DNA of 64,000 nt. It comes from Mycobacterium gastri. GTDB lineage: Bacteria; Actinomycetota; Actinomycetes; Mycobacteriales; Mycobacteriaceae. The stretch covers positions 124,001 to 188,000 of the forward strand of contig NZ_LQOX01000129.1 in assembly GCF_002102175.1 (NCBI RefSeq). The letters are read 5' to 3'. Under the pieces are notes generated by a model that had not been told where the DNA came from, made no database searches, and saw nothing but the letters and a program-made list of their open reading frames with translations. Below, in pieces: positions 61,114-64,000 of this stretch (its first letter is position 1; each line of letters begins with the position of its first letter). The position numbers and the translations under genes are program-made.

Positions 61114-62886
61114 ATGACCAACGTGATCACCCAACCGCAGCTGATGGCCACCGCCGCCGCGAACATCGAAGGAATTCGCTCGGCGATCGCCGAAGCCAAT
61201 GCCGCCGCCGCAGCCCCGACAACGGGTCTGGTAGCGGCGGCAGCCGACGAAGTGTCGGCGGCGGCCGCGACGCTGTTCGGCGCATACGCGCAGGAATACC
61301 AGGCGGTCATCAAGCAGGCCGCGGTGTTCCATGACACATTCGCCCAGGCCCTGGCCGCCGCCGCGACGGCCTACACAGAAGCGGAGGCGGTCAACGCGGC
61401 GATGGTGTCCGGCGCGCTTCGGGCGGTGACCTCGCCTATCGCGTCGTTACTCGGCGGAGCCCCGGTCACGGCCGCGGCGGTCGGGGGCCCGGCCGCGGCG
61501 CCGGCTGCCCTGCCGATTCCGTTCGATGCCTTGATCATGACCGGCAGTGGCTCGCCGATTCCATCACTGCCGTACATGCAGGCCGTTGCGCCCTACATTT
61601 CCGGCACGCCAAACCAGTTGCTCCCCCTCAACACTCCTGAAGGTTTGTATCCGCTTACCCAGATCAAGGACTTGCCGCTCACCCAGTCGGTGACCACGGG
61701 TGTGCAAATCCTCGACAACGCGCTCTTCGGGCCGCAGGGGCTGATCACAGCCGGAGGCAACGTCGCGGTGTTGGGCTATTCGCAAAGCGCCATCCTCTCC
61801 TCGATGGAGATGCGCCAACTCATTCTGCAGGGGAGCCCGAACACGGCCAACCTCAGCTTCACGCTGCTGGGCAACCCGATGGCCCCCAACGGCGGCCTGC
61901 TGTCGCGCTTCCCCGGGTTGTCCATGCCGGCGCTGGGTCTGGAGTTCTACGGGGCGACGCCGTCGAATTCGGGTTACCAGCTCAGCCAGTACACACTTCA
62001 ATACGACGGATACGCCGACTTCCCGCGTTACCCGCTCAACTTCCTGTCGGACCTCAACGCATTCCTGGGTATCCAGTTCGTACACGGCGACTACCCGTTA
62101 CTGGATCCGAACAACCTTCCCCCGGGCTACAACATGGTGGAGTTGCCGGTGTCTCCTGCCAATAACGGTCTCGAGCACTACTACATGATCACCTCCCCGG
62201 AACTTCCGCTGCTGACACCGCTGCGGGCAATTCCGGTGATCGGCAACCCCCTGGCCGACCTGGTCCAGCCGGACCTGACGTATCTGGTCAACCTGGGCTA
62301 CGGCGATCCTCGCTTCGGCTATTCGACCGGATACGCCGACGTTCCCACCCGCTTTGGGCTGTTTCCGTCGATCGACCCGGTGACATTCGCCGGCGATATG
62401 GTCGGCGGAGCCCAGCAGGGGGTGAATGCCTTCGTCGCCGACATCGGCGCCATGCTGCCGACCTCGCTGCCCGACTTCTCGCTGCCGGCCGCCGCGCTGA
62501 CCGGCGGCTCGCCGACATCGTGGGCGCTGCCCAGCCTGCCGGCGGCCACGGGCTCGCCGATTGACGGCATCATCGACGCCCTCAAAGCGGCCAACGCCCG
62601 GTTCACCGACGCCATCAGCAGCGCCGCCTCAGACACCTACGCGATGGCGCTACCGACGGCAGACATCATCAACACCCTGGCCACCAAGGTTCCGTCGTAT
62701 GACGTCAACCTCTTCCTGGACGGGATCCGGGAGCTGGCCAACGGTGACCCGGCCGGCATCGTCAATGCATTCGGCTATCCGGTCGCGGCCGATGTAGCGC
62801 TGCTGACCCTCGCGGGCGGCTTCCAAACCATCGTCTTGCTCAATGGAGTCGAATCGGTCATCGGCGACCTCACCGGTGCGGCCTAG
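61114..62886 (+). CDS. PE protein with PE-PPE serine hydrolase domain (7)
   Basis: A 590-residue protein, the longest of the array. The PE domain is MTNVITQPQLMATAAANIEG. A linker rich in Ala/Pro is followed by the hydrolase domain with Ser223 in GYSQSA, acid block QYDGYADFPRYPLN, and His in FVHGDYP. The long C-terminal type carries TADIINTLATKVPSYDVNLF, almost the same as copy 6, and a hydrophobic end. GAAGGA lies upstream of the ATG. It corresponds in place to PE1. Confidence 0.92.
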   Translation: MTNVITQPQLMATAAANIEGIRSAIAEANAAAAAPTTGLVAAAADEVSAAAATLFGAYAQEYQAVIKQAAVFHDTFAQALAAAATAYTEAEAVNAAMVSGALRAVTSPIASLLGGAPVTAAAVGGPAAAPAALPIPFDALIMTGSGSPIPSLPYMQAVAPYISGTPNQLLPLNTPEGLYPLTQIKDLPLTQSVTTGVQILDNALFGPQGLITAGGNVAVLGYSQSAILSSMEMRQLILQGSPNTANLSFTLLGNPMAPNGGLLSRFPGLSMPALGLEFYGATPSNSGYQLSQYTLQYDGYADFPRYPLNFLSDLNAFLGIQFVHGDYPLLDPNNLPPGYNMVELPVSPANNGLEHYYMITSPELPLLTPLRAIPVIGNPLADLVQPDLTYLVNLGYGDPRFGYSTGYADVPTRFGLFPSIDPVTFAGDMVGGAQQGVNAFVADIGAMLPTSLPDFSLPAAALTGGSPTSWALPSLPAATGSPIDGIIDALKAANARFTDAISSAASDTYAMALPTADIINTLATKVPSYDVNLFLDGIRELANGDPAGIVNAFGYPVAADVALLTLAGGFQTIVLLNGVESVIGDLTGAA

Positions 62887-63050
62887 TTTTTTTCTAGCCG
62901 TCGCCACGGTAACCAAAACCACTTCGGCGCAGCTGTTCTGAGGCCGGCGACCCGGGGGAACTGACCGTCCGCGACATCGGGGCCGAGCATCCGCGGCGCG
63001 CTCCCTATGGTCCGGCGGGCATGGGGACCGTTCCGCGCGGCCGATTTTCT

Positions 63051-63096
63051 GGTCAAATCTCAAGCGGCCCTTACCGAAACGCCTTACGCTGACGGG
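63051..63096 (+). promoter_or_regulatory. PE-PPE promoter module f
   Basis: GGTCAAAT and CGCCTTACGCT, with TACGCT at 63085-63090, 85 bp before copy 8. The CGCCTTACGCT string is identical to module d; the -35 part is diverged. Confidence 0.4.
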
Positions 63097-63175
63097 CACC
63101 GGCTTCGGGCGCCGGATTACCTGTTCGCCGATCTATCGGTTGGACAGGAATCCTGGTCGTTCGGAGGACGGACCG

Positions 63176-64000
63176 ATGACGTATTTCACCACCGAGCCGC
63201 AGATGATGACGGCGGCGGCCGCCGATGTGGCGCGAATCGGTTCAGCGATCGGCGAGGCCAACGCGGCCGCGGCGGGGCAGATCACCGTTTGGGTAGCCGC
63301 CGCGGCCGACGAGGTGTCAGCGGCCACCGCTAACCTTTTCGGCTCGTACGCCCGGGAGTACCAGGCGGTCATGAGTCAGGCGGCAGCCTTCCATGACCGC
63401 TTCATCCAGGCGTTGACCGGCGCGGCAAGCGCCTATCTGGACACCGAAGCCGGCAACGCCGCCGCTGCGCTCAACGCACTCACGGCACCGGTCCAGTCAC
63501 TGCTGGGCCGCCCGCTGGCTGATAGCGCCACAACCGCCGCGATGCCGGCGCCGGCGGCAAGTCCCACCACCGCTTTGGTGATGGGTGGCAGCGGCGTGCC
63601 GATACCGGATGCGAGCTTCGTGAGCAATGTCGTCGGCACCTATCTCACGCCCAATTTCCCCGCCGTAACCTTCAACCCGCGGGCCCTGTTCACCCCCGAA
63701 GGGCTGTATCCGGCGTTTGGCCCCAAGGACTTGACCCTGGACGCGTCGGTGTCTCAAGGACTGACCATGCTGGACGACGCGATCCGGCGGGAACTGGCCG
63801 CCGGCAATCCCGTCGCCGTCGTCGGCCTCTCGCAGAGCGCGGTCATCGCCTCACTGGAGATGAGCAAACTCAGCCCCACCGGGGCCCCGAGTTCGCTACC
63901 GATAACCTTCACCCTGCTCGGGAACCCGGTTAATCCCAACGGCGGCCTGCTCACCCGTTTCCCCGGACTGAGCCTGCCGAGCCTGGGCATCACCGCCTAC
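63176..64000 (+). CDS. PE protein with PE-PPE serine hydrolase domain (8), partial
   Basis: An open frame of 275 codons running off the window. The PE domain is MTYFTTEPQMMTAAAADVAR. The linker APVQSLLGRPLAD resembles that of PE_PGRS proteins. The hydrolase domain starts at about 145 with LVMGGSGVPIP. The nucleophile Ser219 is in GLSQSA, where Leu replaces the usual Tyr. The last visible residues (LTRFPGLSLPSLGITAY) match copy 6, so it is probably of the long type. The ATG at 63176 follows GGAGGACGGA. Confidence 0.9.
   Translation, partial: MTYFTTEPQMMTAAAADVARIGSAIGEANAAAAGQITVWVAAAADEVSAATANLFGSYAREYQAVMSQAAAFHDRFIQALTGAASAYLDTEAGNAAAALNALTAPVQSLLGRPLADSATTAAMPAPAASPTTALVMGGSGVPIPDASFVSNVVGTYLTPNFPAVTFNPRALFTPEGLYPAFGPKDLTLDASVSQGLTMLDDAIRRELAAGNPVAVVGLSQSAVIASLEMSKLSPTGAPSSLPITFTLLGNPVNPNGGLLTRFPGLSLPSLGITAY

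Noticed and set aside
62887..63175. Gap before the last PE-PPE gene examined for a further remnant
   Set aside because: Only the weak promoter module f is recognisable; no C-terminal PE-PPE block like that at 48758 is present.
1..64000. tRNA genes, rRNA, riboswitches and CRISPR arrays
   Set aside because: No cloverleaf-like sequences, rRNA stretches, known riboswitch cores or regularly spaced repeats were noticed on reading; a covariance-model scan would be decisive.

Overview
The window is high-GC, gene-dense mycobacterial chromosome. A PE_PGRS protein, eight PE/PE-PPE-domain proteins, a mycobacterial copper metallothionein, an mce operon, SigG, a secreted PtpB-type phosphatase and an F420-dependent oxidoreductase all point to a slow-growing Mycobacterium. 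Gene order matches, from memory, the inverted M. tuberculosis H37Rv stretch from about Rv0191 to Rv0151c. It is not H37Rv itself: proteins differ by tens of percent, genes are inserted and the PE block is enlarged. A species near the M. kansasii/M. tuberculosis branch is likely (inference).

Layout. 1-3.2 kb: partial MFS transporter, the copper repressor ricR with a palindromic operator, and ilvD. 3.2-3.5 kb: decayed IS630-like remnant. 3.5-12.2 kb: SPW membrane protein, a 1119-residue PE_PGRS, mymT, GH3 beta-glucosidase bglS, two small coupled genes and monoacylglycerol lipase. 12.2-18 kb: sigG followed by a truncated hydrolase, a pirin, a YhgE/Pip membrane protein, lprO and a DUF1275 membrane protein. 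18-33.7 kb: the complete mce1-type lipid import operon (fadD5, yrbE1AB, mce1A-F, four Mce-associated proteins) with its divergent GntR repressor mce1R. 33.7-43.7 kb: small lipid/CoA genes (SRPBCC protein, hotdog thioesterase, adhE1) and an accessory block (orphan gene, CaiB-type CoA-transferase, DUF427 protein, LLM oxidoreductase, TesB-like thioesterase, TetR), then an FAD oxidase and an alpha/beta hydrolase. 43.8-64 kb: eight PE-PPE serine hydrolase genes plus one remnant, interrupted by a TetR/microprotein pair, the transhydrogenase operon pntAa-pntAb-pntB, a DUF1348 protein, fadE2 and ptbB. The last PE-PPE gene runs off the window.

How it works together. Most of the window concerns lipid traffic: fatty-acid import and activation (mce1, fadD5), acyl-CoA turnover (fadE2, thioesterases, CoA-transferase), glyceride hydrolysis, and an array of presumably exported PE-PPE esterases. 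The most notable unexplained signals are three copies of a 27-bp element, GTGACACTT-N9-TTTGTAAAG, placed at the TetR gene, the divergent thioesterase/LLM pair and an orphan gene, and a promoter-like module reused in front of most PE-PPE genes. No tRNA, rRNA, CRISPR array or intact insertion sequence was seen.
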